Source of the DNA: Marsupella aquatica
Taxonomy: Eukaryota; Marchantiophyta
NCBI GenBank assembly: GCA_973895155.1
Contig: OZ316892.1
Span: forward strand, 20,336,001-20,400,000
Direction: 5' to 3'
Length of the DNA stretch: 64,000 nucleotides
Each line of letters opens with the position of its first letter. Within the stretch, counting starts at the first letter, position 1. Shown in pieces: positions 1 to 10,152 of the stretch. A model generated the notes under the pieces. That model did not search any database. It worked only from the letters and a program-made list of their open reading frames with translations, and was not told the DNA's origin. Both the position numbers and the translations under genes were made by a program.

Positions 1-236
1 ATCACAAAAATTAATTCCGAGCATGTCAACACCCAATTGCAACAAGATATACGTCAAACAAAATTCAAATTGGAGGGCATCTATCGCCGACAATAATAAT
101 AGTTTTGAACCGTCAACTGCAAATCCCCCAAACACTGTTCGACAGTTTGTGAGGAAAAAACGTTTGTCACAGTCACAACCTTTTTCCTGAGTGCACACAT
201 TGTCCTAAGTACCAATAATACAATTGTCGTTTCCAG

Positions 237-803
237 ATGAAGCTTACCAGAGTTCAAGGAGAGCGAGGTTTGTGTTCGCATGGGTCGGAGGGAAGCAGAA
301 CAACTGGTTATAGATTTGGGAGGGAATCCCTTTGTGCGATCTGTGACATCTGCACGACAGTACCAAACACTGACTTCAGAATGTGGAATCGACAGGCTGA
401 AAGGAAACAAAACTTCGACAGCAAAAAGTCCTTGGCGGGATCAATATACAAAAGGAGTGTGTTCAGGAAAACTTGCAACCCATTCTCCAGACCTTGGAGG
501 CTACAACACGTGATTTTTGGTGAAGAGCCCTTTGAGTCCTGGGGACACCAAGGTAATCTTATAGGCAGCATCCCCAGTGCCTTATGCGAGTTGGCGTTGG
601 ATTGGGAGCTACGGATTCAGCAATTGAAAATTCTCTATTTTTTTGTTGGTTTGCAATGAAAATCTAGTGGCGAAATTTGACAGAATGTTGATGGAAAGCG
701 TCAAAAGAAGGATTCCAGAGTATCAGATATTGCCTGTGAGGACGGGCTCAAGAAAATCGAGCACTATGTTATGGAGAGGAAGGTTATGCTGGGAGGTTGC
801 TAA
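237..803 (+). CDS. Possible 3' exons of an unidentified gene entering from the left
   Basis: I do not recognise this protein. A good acceptor-like tract (cgtttccag) ends at 236. The most protein-like frame behind it includes position 280 and stays open to 513 (motifs MGRREAEQLV, DLGGNPFVRS), but it is not in frame with that acceptor. A second acceptor-like tttgacag ends at 683. Behind it, 684-803 reads as a plausible 39-residue terminal exon ending KVMLGGC and TAA, charged and helix-like (EDGLKKIEHYVMERK). I could not find one clean splice pattern joining the two parts, so this may be a real gene end, an alternative isoform, or a decaying copy. Confidence 0.3.
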
Positions 804-1461
804 TACCGAGGTTCAGGACTATATAGTACGAAGGAACAAAAAATACTCGGGATGTTAAGGCTGGTGGTGGTGGAAGGAATGCTCGTCCAAATCACGAAAG
901 CAAAATGAATGAGCAGGTCCAGACGAGAAAAAGAGAGACGAGAAAGAACTAACACAATTTGTCTCTTCGCATGTAATTCATCGACGAAGCCCCAGCAGTG
1001 GGTGCAGCCTTTGCAACGAGCTTGCAACCGTAGCTCCGTCCCTTGTTAACGTAAGAAGAAAACTAGCGCGGTCATTACCGTAGACTTTTCATGGTTAAAA
1101 ATGGCTCCACTGCTCACTCTGCACCACGGCCCTCATCTCTCTCTACTATTGCTCGGCCACTTTTGTGCTCTCCGCGCCTCCCTTCTCGAGGCAGAATTTT
1201 TAGCTCAATGTACTGTAAGTGGAAAACAGATCACGACACCTAACCATCATTCTTTGTCTTATGTTTATCTCTCTGTCCCTCTCCCACCCCCTTGCCGTTA
1301 CGGTATTATGACAAATCACACAGCGCCAATTATACAGACCAAACTCGCTCCTAAGCTTAGAGTCGTCTATTGCTCCCTGCTTTTCCTTTCTGCCCTGACG
1401 AGTGTTTGAGATCTCATTCCATCGCTCAAGACTGTCTATCTATTATAAAGACCTACTTCGA
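804..1461. other. Gene-free stretch
   Basis: I see no supported gene. The right part (about 1100-1460) is strongly pyrimidine-rich on the plus strand, so its open frames are composition-driven. Confidence 0.5.
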
Positions 1462-1760
1462 ATGCACCTATTCTGCGCTCTCCCTACTACAAAGAATACT
1501 TCCGTTTCACTTCTTCGTTATTGTGTACCTCTCTCTAGTAGTTTTGATGCACCTATTCTACGCTCTCCCTATTATCAAGAATGCACCTATTCTGCGCTCT
1601 CCCTGTTACAAACAATACTTCCGTTTCACTTCTTCGTTACTCTGTACCTCTCTCTTGTACTTTTGATGCACCTATTCTACGCTCTCCCTATTATCAAGGA
1701 TGCACCTATTCTGCGCTCGCCCTATTATCAGGAACTGCTTCCGTTACTCTGTAGCTCTTC
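1462..1760. repeat. 119-bp tandem repeat, about 2.5 copies
   Basis: The motif atgcacctattctgcgctct starts at 1462, 1581 and 1700, and a related half-motif (atgcacctattctacgctct) starts at 1547 and 1666. All like-for-like spacings are exactly 119 bp. Each unit therefore holds two copies of a shorter 30-35 bp element separated by a ttccgtttcacttcttcgtta segment. The open frames across it simply follow the repeat. Confidence 0.9.
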
Positions 1761-1781
1761 TGTAAAATCGAAGAAAAGCTT

Positions 1782-1811
1782 CTCACTCACTCACTCACTC
1801 ACTCACTCACT
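1782..1811. repeat. (CACT)n microsatellite
   Basis: About seven uninterrupted CACT units lie directly downstream of the 119-bp tandem repeat. Confidence 0.9.
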
Positions 1812-2846
1812 TCTCCTGATAATGCAAAGGGCTGCATTGCCTTAATCATTCATCAGGATTCATTAGAACGAAATGCTACAACGTCAATTATGCTCTCCCC
1901 TGCTCCGGAGCAACATAGAACGCCTTCAAAAACACAAGAGATACACTTCAAGAAATTGACTACTTACTGAACGGACCGGGCTGCCGCTCACCAATGTCAC
2001 GACGCTCGTCCTCATGGTGCGTTCAGGACAGGAGAATCATGTCGGCATTCGGTAATTTACGATCCGCCGGAGGCAGCTCATAGTTCTTGATGGCAAACAA
2101 AAACCCGTCTCGATTCTTCGATGCAGCTCTACTACTATAGACCGAGTCTAGTAAAATTCCAGTGTAGGCAGGTTGCGGGGAAACCTATGTCGCCACTCCA
2201 ATTCTCCTCGAATCCTCATCGAAGGGCATCATTTCTATCGATAGCGCTGGACTGGAAAAGCATCGTTGCTTTCCTCCGTATGGAATTTCGCTCCGCATTC
2301 TCCATCTCTGAAGCTCGATCCGAAGTTGCTCGGAAGATTCTTTATCTCATTTTGTTGCATTATTTTTCTGACCGTCAGACCGTCAGATCTCCTTAGATTT
2401 AAGGATGACCATTAGATTCTTGCTAATGCATTCTGCGAATGGGTGAAACGGGGTAATCATCATGACGATCATCATAACCACTACAATATGGCTCATCTTC
2501 AGTTTATAAACTAGCGTTTGGAGTGAATATATCTTTGAGAGCTTTCATGTTTATTTTATTTCATCTTATATTTGACTTTACTCAAGTATAATATACAAAT
2601 ACCCCCAAAATGGCTCAATATCATCCATTTAAAACAACCTTGTGGAGTGAATCTATGGCTTCGATTCATATCTTTTCTCGCTCTTTATTGCGCCTTTTTA
2701 AAATTTTGTGATTTTATTTGGTTGTGAGATTATCTGGAATGGGGGTGACTATCAACTAAAGCAAAGGCGTAGGAATACATGTGTAGGCACTACAAGTCCC
2801 TCTAAGATTAAATCTAGACCTCATCATTTAATAGAAGGGCCCACGG
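1812..2846. other. Gene-free stretch
   Basis: No frame shows a recognisable domain or a convincing exon. The base composition is AT-rich from about 2450 onward. Confidence 0.5.
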
Positions 2847-3682
2847 ACATGAAATGGCCTGCACACTGGCATGAAGCCCACCCCATACTACACATCGAAG
2901 TTCTGGCAATCGATTCCCTTAGAGAGAGAAGACATTCCCTTAGAGAAAGGAGACAGGAAAGAGCCAAGCTTGTAGATCTAGCAGTCTTTGAATTTGCAGT
3001 CCACTGAGCTTTCGAGCCAGCATCACGAAGCTCATGAGTGAGGATGACAGACATGACTTGGGATGTTAGAAGGTATTATTAGCAGAGCTGTTGTGACTCA
3101 TGCATTGTCATGTATTTTAGATGAAAGCGCAGTGCTTAATATATCTACAATAGCTCCTTTCTGATATGCGGCTAGATAGTTAAGTGTTAGTATATCCTTT
3201 AGTTTGATTTGCCTCTGCCTTGGATTCTATACAGATTCCTACTTGTTGTGCATAGGCTCATCATTTATTGTTCATAGTACATTTTGATCACTGCTGGCTT
3301 GTCTTCTCCGCCAGGGATTTATTTATAAAATATATTCGATCTTATTTGGAGGATCATATGAAATTGTCTCTGGAGTGAAAATATCAAATTTTTTCAGAGA
3401 TCTCCAAAGGAAGCTCTTGATGCACAGCAATGTTTACTATTTCAAGGATTTGTAGCATACTCGACATTAAGTTTAGTATTTCTAAAGAGCTATGCAAAAT
3501 TTGACTAAATCACAAAGTGGATGCGTGGCTTTTGGAATGCTCAATTTCCTGAAACTGTTCTCATTCTCATTCTTAATCTTGACTCTCATCTGAAGAGTCT
3601 CACTGGTCACTCTAGTCGAAACTCTCGAGGCTAGTTTCCGTAAAGTTTGCAACATTGTAAATCAGCAACGATTGAATAAACT
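2847..3682 (+). repeat. Duplicated block, copy A (without the gene)
   Basis: Two adjacent parts of this block match separated parts of a second copy. The left part, from acggacatgaaa through gaaagagccaag (about 2847-2975), matches 4376-4475. The right part, about 3020-3682, matches 6157-6808 over its whole length with small indels (shared landmarks: gacatgacttggg, attttagatgaaagcg, tgatatgcggcta, tttgatcactgc, tctccgcc, ggatttattt). In copy B the two parts are 1.7 kb apart and enclose the Ser-rich repeat gene; here they almost touch. Either copy A lost the gene or copy B gained it. Confidence 0.85.
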
Positions 3683-4375
3683 GACAACTGACCATGTTTG
3701 AAGTGAGATCTGACCATGTCAGTTCTTTTCTATAGGGACATTATGTGCACCCGAAAATTAAATTCTTTACTAAAACCTTTCAACGTGAAAGTATATACAC
3801 AGTGAACTGCACAATCATAAGTGCAACTCTGGACGATGATACTCCCAAGTGCACTTACATGGGGATAGCACAAACGTCACGAGCGCAATCCTACCCAGAT
3901 GAATATATCGATATCGTTTTAAGGTGCAACCGAACAAAATAATTTCAAATCATATCGTTAGAAAGTTTGACAACGGGAATACTTGAGGAATGAATACTAC
4001 AGAAACAGCTGATAATTATCTAAAGTGCACAGTTGTAGACAATACTCTACTAGGATTTGATGAGGAGGATTTGTATGTCACAAGCTGTTCTTAGATGGTG
4101 CAAGATGATCCGAGAAGATCCGAGAAGGACAAGGGTCCAAGGCAACAGGAGACATGCATGAGTAAATGGATTTCATTACTCCCAACAATACTACAACCAG
4201 TACTCTTCCAAAAATCCCTAAGCACTTATCAACAAATGTGGTATGTACTCTCTCGATCTTAGCTACGAGTTCAGATCATTATAGAGGGAATAGCACTCGT
4301 CTCAGAGAATCCGCACCTATGAATGCCATTCACGGGACACTATCGGGTAGAGTAGGGATTTTAGATGGACGACCC
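3683..4375. other. Gene-free stretch between the duplicated blocks
   Basis: No supported gene. The open frames near 3745 and 4166 have no recognisable motif and no splice context. Confidence 0.45.
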
Positions 4376-4500
4376 ACGGACATGAAAGGCCTGCAAACTG
4401 GCATGAAGCCCACCCTAACTCGAAGTTCTGGCTATTCAGTTCTCGAAGATAGACAGCATGAAAGAGCCAAGTGTCTCGATCTCCTCCCGAAGCATGAAAT
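4376..4500 (+). repeat. Duplicated block, copy B left arm
   Basis: It matches 2847-2975: both contain acggacatgaaa, ggcctgca, actggcatgaagcccaccc, tcgaagttctggc and gaaagagccaag in the same order. Beyond it the two copies diverge until the right arm resumes at about 6157. Confidence 0.8.
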
Positions 4501-4993
4501 GCCCATGTTTATTTGATACAGCGCATTAAACTGGCAGCGATAGTGCCTGCTTTTAGACTATATTATTGTCAGGCCGGCATTGAATTATTTCAGTGGGCCG
4601 CAATTGAATGACGCCTGGTCTGATGGTTGGGTGCAACGGATAATCAAAATTTACAAGATGCTGTTATGACTCTCTCTTTTAGTGAGGCCTAATCGCACTT
4701 GTGCGTAAACACAGCAATAAAACTGCAATTTCGGCATGAATTGGTGACGCAATACACATGCTAAATGTGCATGGTGAAATAGTTCCCAAGTGTTAGCCAA
4801 ACGGTTGACATGTGGTAACACAAGCCAGATCTAACGACCGTAGAAAAAATCCCCGTCACACAGTTGTAATAACGTCTCGAGAGGGATCCCTTCAGCACCA
4901 CTTCCAACATACATGTACTAGCAGTTCTTTTGTTGGACTGAATTTCAGCACATAAACACATAAACTCTTCTCTAAGCTTCCCTTTGAACTCGC

Positions 4994-5126
4994 ACTGACT
5001 AATGATGGGTTCTTTCTGTCAGTTCAGGTTTGAACTTGAACTGGCTAATGACGGGTTCTTGACTAAAGACGGAGTTCGTTCTCTCAGCTTAGGTTTAACC
5101 GTAGAACTGACTAATGATCGGGTTCT
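4994..5126 (+). promoter_or_regulatory. Three spaced direct repeats upstream of the Ser-rich gene
   Basis: A 20-bp element, ctgactaatgatgggttctt and close variants, occurs at 4994-5013, 5041-5060 and 5107-5126, just upstream of a TATA-like box. Spacings of 47 and 66 bp and the position 155-290 bp before the start codon suit a repeated cis-element, but no known factor site is recognised. Confidence 0.5.
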
Positions 5127-5137
5127 GTTTAGAGGCA

Positions 5138-5146
5138 TTATTTAAG
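5138..5146 (+). promoter_or_regulatory. TATA-like box of the Ser-rich gene
   Basis: Sequence tatttaagg lies about 140 bp before the ATG at 5281, followed by a pyrimidine-rich stretch (cacttccccttcaacttcattc) that would suit a transcription start and leader. Confidence 0.5.
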
Positions 5147-5280
5147 GACAAACACTTCCCCTTCAACTTCATTCACTCTGACGTCTCCATCTTGACTGTC
5201 GCTTGTTGCCTTTCCAGACTCAGTATCTCGTGCCTCTTTGAGCTTGTCGTCCGCTCCTCGGTCTTGCTTTGTGTGCCAAG

Positions 5281-6096
5281 ATGAAGTTTACTTCGACTCA
5301 CGGCTCTAGTTCCTATGATGTCACGAAGGAGTGTTGCCGTCGTGGAAGAACCATGAGGCGCCGGGTACTCTCCTCGAGGACTCGTGGTAAATGCGGTTCT
5401 GAATCTACGGGTGGTTCTTTCAAGGACACAGATTCTTGCCATTCGGAGAGTTACACCACCTCTGAAAGCAATGATACAGATTCTTCCGATTCGGAGAGTT
5501 ACACAACGTCTGAAAGCAATGACAAAGATTCTTACGATTCTGACAGTTACACCACGTCTGGGAGCAGCACTGATCAGTTTTCAGACACTTCCACCTATTC
5601 CATTTCCGGCTCAGATTTGGAGAGTTACACCAGTTCTGAAAGCAGTGCAGATCAGTTTTCAGACAGTTCGGCATATTCCATTTCCAGCTCGGACTACAGT
5701 TCGAGAGATGAGAGTTCGTACTCCACATTCAACAAGTCAGATAGGAGCGGAAATAGGAGCTACTACTCCAGAGCTGTCACACAGTATTCGCCCAAGTCCC
5801 GATCTCATCAAAGCTCGCACACAGAACACTTGTCCTACACCTCCACGGATGCGAGCTCCTTCCCCAGCTACGATGCAGATTATTCTTCCACTTACGTGAG
5901 CAGCACCGAGGACACCACTCAGAAAATGAAGAACGCTTCGAAGAGGTGGAAGAGGAACTTTTCGGATACTCGCTATAGTAGCGATAGCAGATCTGAAAGC
6001 TATCCAGGGAGTTGGTCTAGCAGCTACTATTGCCCCAAAACTACTCGCTACTATGCCAGCAGGACCTGCAATGGGAAGAGGCATCGTTGTTTGTGA
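5281..6096 (+). CDS. Ser/Asp/Tyr-rich 16-residue-repeat protein, unknown function
   Basis: Single-exon frame of 271 residues. I chose the ATG at 5281 (context gccaagATGaag); the same frame extends 12 bp upstream only through a non-ATG codon. The N-terminus is basic, with Cys pairs (residues 18-19) and clustered Arg (20-35). Residues 49-96 are three exact-length 16-residue repeats of the form D-x-D-S-x-x-S-[ED]-S-Y-T-T-S-x-S-x. They are followed by a longer degenerate unit containing DQFSD and YSIS, and the C-terminal third is Ser/Tyr/Arg-rich and ends in CNGKRHRCL. There is no signal peptide, membrane segment or known domain, so I expect a disordered, possibly phosphorylated protein. TATA-like box and repeated promoter elements support a live gene. 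The downstream flank is duplicated at 3020-3682 but the coding part is not. The function is unknown. Confidence 0.65.
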   Translation: MKFTSTHGSSSYDVTKECCRRGRTMRRRVLSSRTRGKCGSESTGGSFKDTDSCHSESYTTSESNDTDSSDSESYTTSESNDKDSYDSDSYTTSGSSTDQFSDTSTYSISGSDLESYTSSESSADQFSDSSAYSISSSDYSSRDESSYSTFNKSDRSGNRSYYSRAVTQYSPKSRSHQSSHTEHLSYTSTDASSFPSYDADYSSTYVSSTEDTTQKMKNASKRWKRNFSDTRYSSDSRSESYPGSWSSSYYCPKTTRYYASRTCNGKRHRCL

Positions 6097-6156
6097 TTGA
6101 GATACCCTGTGGACATTGAGCTTGTTTATCAAGTATCGGATTTGCGGTCGGGCCAC

Positions 6157-6808
6157 CATAGCGAAGGCGCTGAGTGACGATGACGGACATGACTTGGGTG
6201 TTAGAAGATATTAGCACAGCTGTTGTGACACATCATATATTTTAGATGAAAGCGGTGCTTATATCTGGCTCCTGTCTGATATCCCGTCTGATATGCGGCT
6301 ATCTTTCAAGTTTTAGTATTTCCTTCAGTTTTATTTTCCCCTTCCTTGGATTCGGATTCTATAAAGATCAGTATTTGCTGTACATAAGCTCATCACTTTT
6401 TGTAAATTTTGATCACTGCCGGCTACTGGTAGTCCTCTCCGCCGGGGATTTATTCGGATAATATATTCTATCTTTTCTGCCTCGATATGAAATTTTCGTT
6501 CAAATGAGAATGTATGTCAAATTGTTTTAGAGATCATCTCTAAAGGAGGATCGTCATGCAAAGGTTCTGTTCACTATTTTCAGTATTTGGAGCATACTAC
6601 AGATTTGGTTTTGGATTTCTAAGGAACTATGCAACTTCTGATAGAATCACAAGAGTGGATATACTGCTTCGGGAAGGCTCAATGCCTTGTAACTATTGTC
6701 TTTCTTAGTCTGGACTCTCATTTCCAGAATCTCACTGGTCACTCTAGCCAAACTAATCTGGTTTCCCTAAAGTTTTAACGTTGTAAACTGGCAACCATTG
6801 AATGAATT
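6157..6808 (+). repeat. Duplicated block, copy B right arm
   Basis: It begins about 60 bp after the stop of the Ser-rich gene and matches 3020-3682 in order and orientation. It probably includes the 3' UTR of that gene. It has no coding potential. Confidence 0.85.
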
Positions 6809-7365
6809 TGGACATCGAAGGAGTAGAGTTTTTTCAAACAACGTTTAATTACTTTGTCATTACTTTGTCACTAAAGATGTTTCTTGTGTTTCAATTGACA
6901 AGAGTGCTCCGCAAGTGTTTTATATTTACAAATATGACACTGTTTTGTATATTGATAACAAGTTCACCAACTTAAGGAGGGTAACCATATATGAAACTAG
7001 TGATAAATTTGTAATATTGTAAATTGAAACATTTTTGGTTGCAAATGTGTTTTCAAATGGAGGCTCAGTACTTTCCCTCTCAGAAAATGAATATATACAT
7101 AGCCATAAAGTGAGAAAAACAAGGGCTTTGGAAACGTTGCAATTCTAAAGTTTAGTGACAATTGAATTTCTGATTTACTTGAGGAGGGTTTATAATTTAT
7201 ATATTTTTTCCCATTTAGAGATTTCTGCTTAGAAATCTAATTTTCACAACTTTCAATCATCCCCTTAAATGTTTGAATGAAATTTCTCAGGTTATCTGCT
7301 AAAACTACAAGCATTGTCTGCTCTGGCAAGACATGACCCAAGAATCGCCCTTCCCCTCATCAAAG
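6809..7365. other. Gene-free, AT-rich stretch
   Basis: I see no gene or recognisable element here. It is flanked on the right by the retroposon insertion. Confidence 0.5.
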
Positions 7366-7797
7366 TCTTTTTAACTGTTGGACATCTCGGGAGATGAGTT
7401 TTTAAGTATATGGAGGCGTTCAGCATGATGGAGGGTTGACACGGAGAGGGAGATTGGTGGTTGCCGGTTCGGTCCCATGGTTGGTTGCCTCGCTCCCGCT
7501 TGTGGTCTCGGGTTCCATCTTTTGGGAAGTCTCTCGCTCAGCTCTTGGCGTCTTCTTGTCTTCCAGGGTGCTTTCTTTCCTCACTCATCTACCTCCTCCC
7601 CTTAGGCGGTTTGGTCTTGAGGCTCCCCTCCTTCTCTTCTCTATGGGCATGCTCCTTCTTTCAGTGTCCCTTGTTTTCTTTTGTTTTCCTGTGTCCCCCC
7701 CTCAGACAGGGTTATTGTTCTCCTTTTGTGTTCAATAAAGATTCGTTTTTGGTTAAAAAAAAATTTATAAAAAAAATAACTCTTTTTAACTGTTGGA
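7366..7797 (+). mobile_element. Non-LTR retroposon (SINE-like or truncated LINE) with 17-bp TSD
   Basis: The 17-mer tctttttaactgttgga occurs at 7366-7382 and again at 7781-7797, exactly bounding a 398-bp insert. The insert ends in ttcaataaagattcg followed by an A-rich tail (aaaaaaaaatttataaaaaaaataa). These are hallmarks of target-primed reverse transcription. Near its 5' end is ggttgccggttcggtccc, which resembles an RNA polymerase III B box (GGTTCGANNCC), so a tRNA-derived SINE is possible; a 5'-truncated LINE or processed transcript would also fit. There is no long ORF. The identical TSD suggests a fairly recent insertion. Confidence 0.85.
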
Positions 7798-8029
7798 TTA
7801 GATTTAAATTTGTGTCCAAAGAGATATACTTGATGGACCCCATGTCTGATTCAGACAGTTGATAGACCTCAAATCAACATATCCAAAACCTTATAGGGTC
7901 TCATGGGCTCCATCAAATAAAAAAACTTTTCAATTTAGGCCTCCATCCAGTCTATCGCTATTCGTGTCCTAGTACAATTTTTCTTCTTTAAAGCTACACT
8001 TTTACCTTGTATCTTTTGATTCCAATTGT
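7798..8029. other. Gene-free stretch
   Basis: The pre-insertion sequence continues here after the retroposon; no feature is supported. Confidence 0.4.
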
Positions 8030-9053
8030 GCTAGCGTGAGGTCCGTCAATCAGTTCGATGATGGAGAAGACTGCAGTGGCCTGTGCTTCATCAGGCAAGG
8101 CCGGTGAATTCTTGGCTCTGAATTGGACTGATGGTAGCCAGTGGGAACCCTTGCAAGGGCAAGCTTTCAGCTGCACTCGAAACTGGGGAGGTGATGGACG
8201 GTGCCGGCTATGGTTGCCCGGCGTGTGAACACCCTCAGTGTAGCAATTGAGGTGTATTCTCGGCCCAAAGGCAGGGAGTGAGTGGTCCAGCATGGATTGA
8301 TGGCGCTCCCAAGTCCATCAGCCCATAGGATCGACCAAAACCACTGCAGCTCTTCACCAAGAAGGTTCTGTCAATTGCACTGGAGAAACATGGAGCAGAG
8401 GTGGTCACAGGGGAGGCCCAGGAGGTGAAGGTTGAATCGGAAGCTTAAGGACGCGCAGCGAGTGTGAAGGGAGTGGTTGTGAGTTGGGAATTCATAGCTG
8501 CAGACTGTGTTGTGATAGATATGGGGTCCTGGTCTACTACAATCTCACCTCTAAAAGCTCATAGCATTGAGTTACGTCCCAAGGATGGGGATGCCATCAC
8601 AGCACGTGCACTCTTCCTTTCTTAGAAGACGAGGGAGGGCAGAGCAATGGACTCGGAGGTCTATCCTCGAGCCACGGGAGAGGTGTACATCTGCGGCATG
8701 TCGGAGAAGTGCCAACTCCAGCAGATGCGGCCTTGATTGAGCCAGGAAAGGAAGCGATTGCTATGCTGCAAAGAGTGGCGACCACTGTTTCAAGCCAATT
8801 TGCGGATGCAGAGCTGACAAAGGAGCAGGCCTGTTTCTTTCCTTGCTCCGAGGATAGTTTGCTACTCATAGGGAAGATTCCAGACGTGGAGGGTGCGTAT
8901 GTAGCTACAGGGCACAGCTGCTGGGCATCCTTAACGCTCCTGCATGCCACAGGTGCATTGCTTGCAGAACTCACAGTGGATGGAGTTTCGAAGACGGTCA
9001 GCCTCAAGCCCTTCAATCCTGCCCGTTTCAGCAAGACATTTGCACTAGGATGA
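8030..9053 (+). pseudogene. FAD-dependent oxidoreductase (DAO/TDA3-like family) pseudogene
   Basis: Family landmarks appear in the right order but in different frames. CASSGKAGEFLALNW lies at about 8080-8130, FTKKVLSIALEKHGAEVV at about 8355-8410, EVYPRATGEVYICG at about 8656, then PTPADAALIEPGKEAI, GKIPDVEGAYVATGHSCW and KPFNPARF from about 8712 to 9040. These match the plant/fungal FAD-dependent amine oxidoreductase family typified by yeast TDA3. Breaks include a stop after VKVESEA, a stop at about 8622, a frame change at about 8710 between the MSEK and PTPADA parts, and a pair of compensating indels just after GHSCW. No introns are evident between the parts, so a processed copy is possible. 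It cannot encode a full enzyme. Confidence 0.8.
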
Positions 9054-9753
9054 AGCTGTTCGGTTGAGTATGGCATTAATTAGGTCTCAGCGGTTAGGAA
9101 ATTGGAATGCTTCATGTTGTAAATAATTATGATTTTATCAAACTTAGCAAAAGGAAACTCCGAAGTTCATTAGCATTGTCGATCACACTGTAAGACCTGG
9201 TTGGGAAATTGATTATGGAAAGGAAGCATGGCCCCATTGTTGAAGGGCTTCCATCTGTCTGCATACGTTATGATTAGTTTCGAGGAGACAGTCCGACCTT
9301 CAAATCAACCATCAAGGTTGTATAATTATGACGACGATTATGTAGAGAGAACAAGGAAGGTGAAGAGCTTTCATCCCCTTCGAATCTCAAGAGTCCGACA
9401 CTATCAGGAATTTTTGTCCGTCAGTGGGAACGCTATGACACAAGTTAGCTCTAGAACAAGTGCTCCCGGCATGTACTAGATATAATTTGAGAAATTTTCT
9501 AAATAGCCTCTTGCACTTGTCACCTAAAATATACTCCCATTAGCACAAAGAGATCAAGTTGTTCAGGAAGTCCCGTCATAACCCGAGGATTGAAGTTCAC
9601 CCATGCAAATATCCGAAGTGTGACCCACCTTGCGTTGTTCCTTAGTTAATTACTCTTTACACTCATTTTTCAGTCCTTCCATCCACCTCATCGGTTCAGA
9701 CGTGATAACTACTAGAGCTCACAATCGCAGCTCCGCAGGGCTGGCCAAGAATT

Positions 9754-9819
9754 TTGGAATAGAGTAGTCATGGGTTTGGAATGGAGTTGTCATGGGTTTG
9801 GAATGGAGTTGTCATGGGT
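9754..9819. repeat. 22-bp tandem repeat, three copies
   Basis: The unit ttggaatggagttgtcatgggt starts at 9754, 9776 and 9798; the first copy carries two substitutions. It lies in otherwise featureless DNA between the oxidoreductase pseudogene and a TATA-like box. Confidence 0.9.
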
Positions 9820-9958
9820 CAGTAATTACTTTCAGGTAATCAAGGTAAGCTGCACGGGGTGGTGTCCCAACACTGTATTATTTTGAAAGGTGAGATGCAT
9901 GGCGTCGTGTTGCAACAATAAATTAGTTTAGCTATGGAATTACTTATGGGTTACTGTG

Positions 9959-9966
9959 CTATAAAG
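9959..9966 (+). promoter_or_regulatory. TATA-like box
   Basis: ctataaag lies about 190 bp before the ATG at 10153. It is listed because it would suit a promoter for that short frame. The element alone is weak evidence. Confidence 0.3.
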
Positions 9967-10152
9967 TCGTCTCTCTACAAGTGCACCACTCCATAATCCG
10001 GGCCTCGGTTGGTGGGCCGGACAAATATAACAGCGGCTTTCCCTCCCACAGTCCCACGACCTTCCACCACTTAACTTCCACTGAGGATATTCGGGTGAGC
10101 ACTGAGCAGTCTGAGCACCCTCTCCTCAGCTGACCTGTACTGCACAGCGCCG

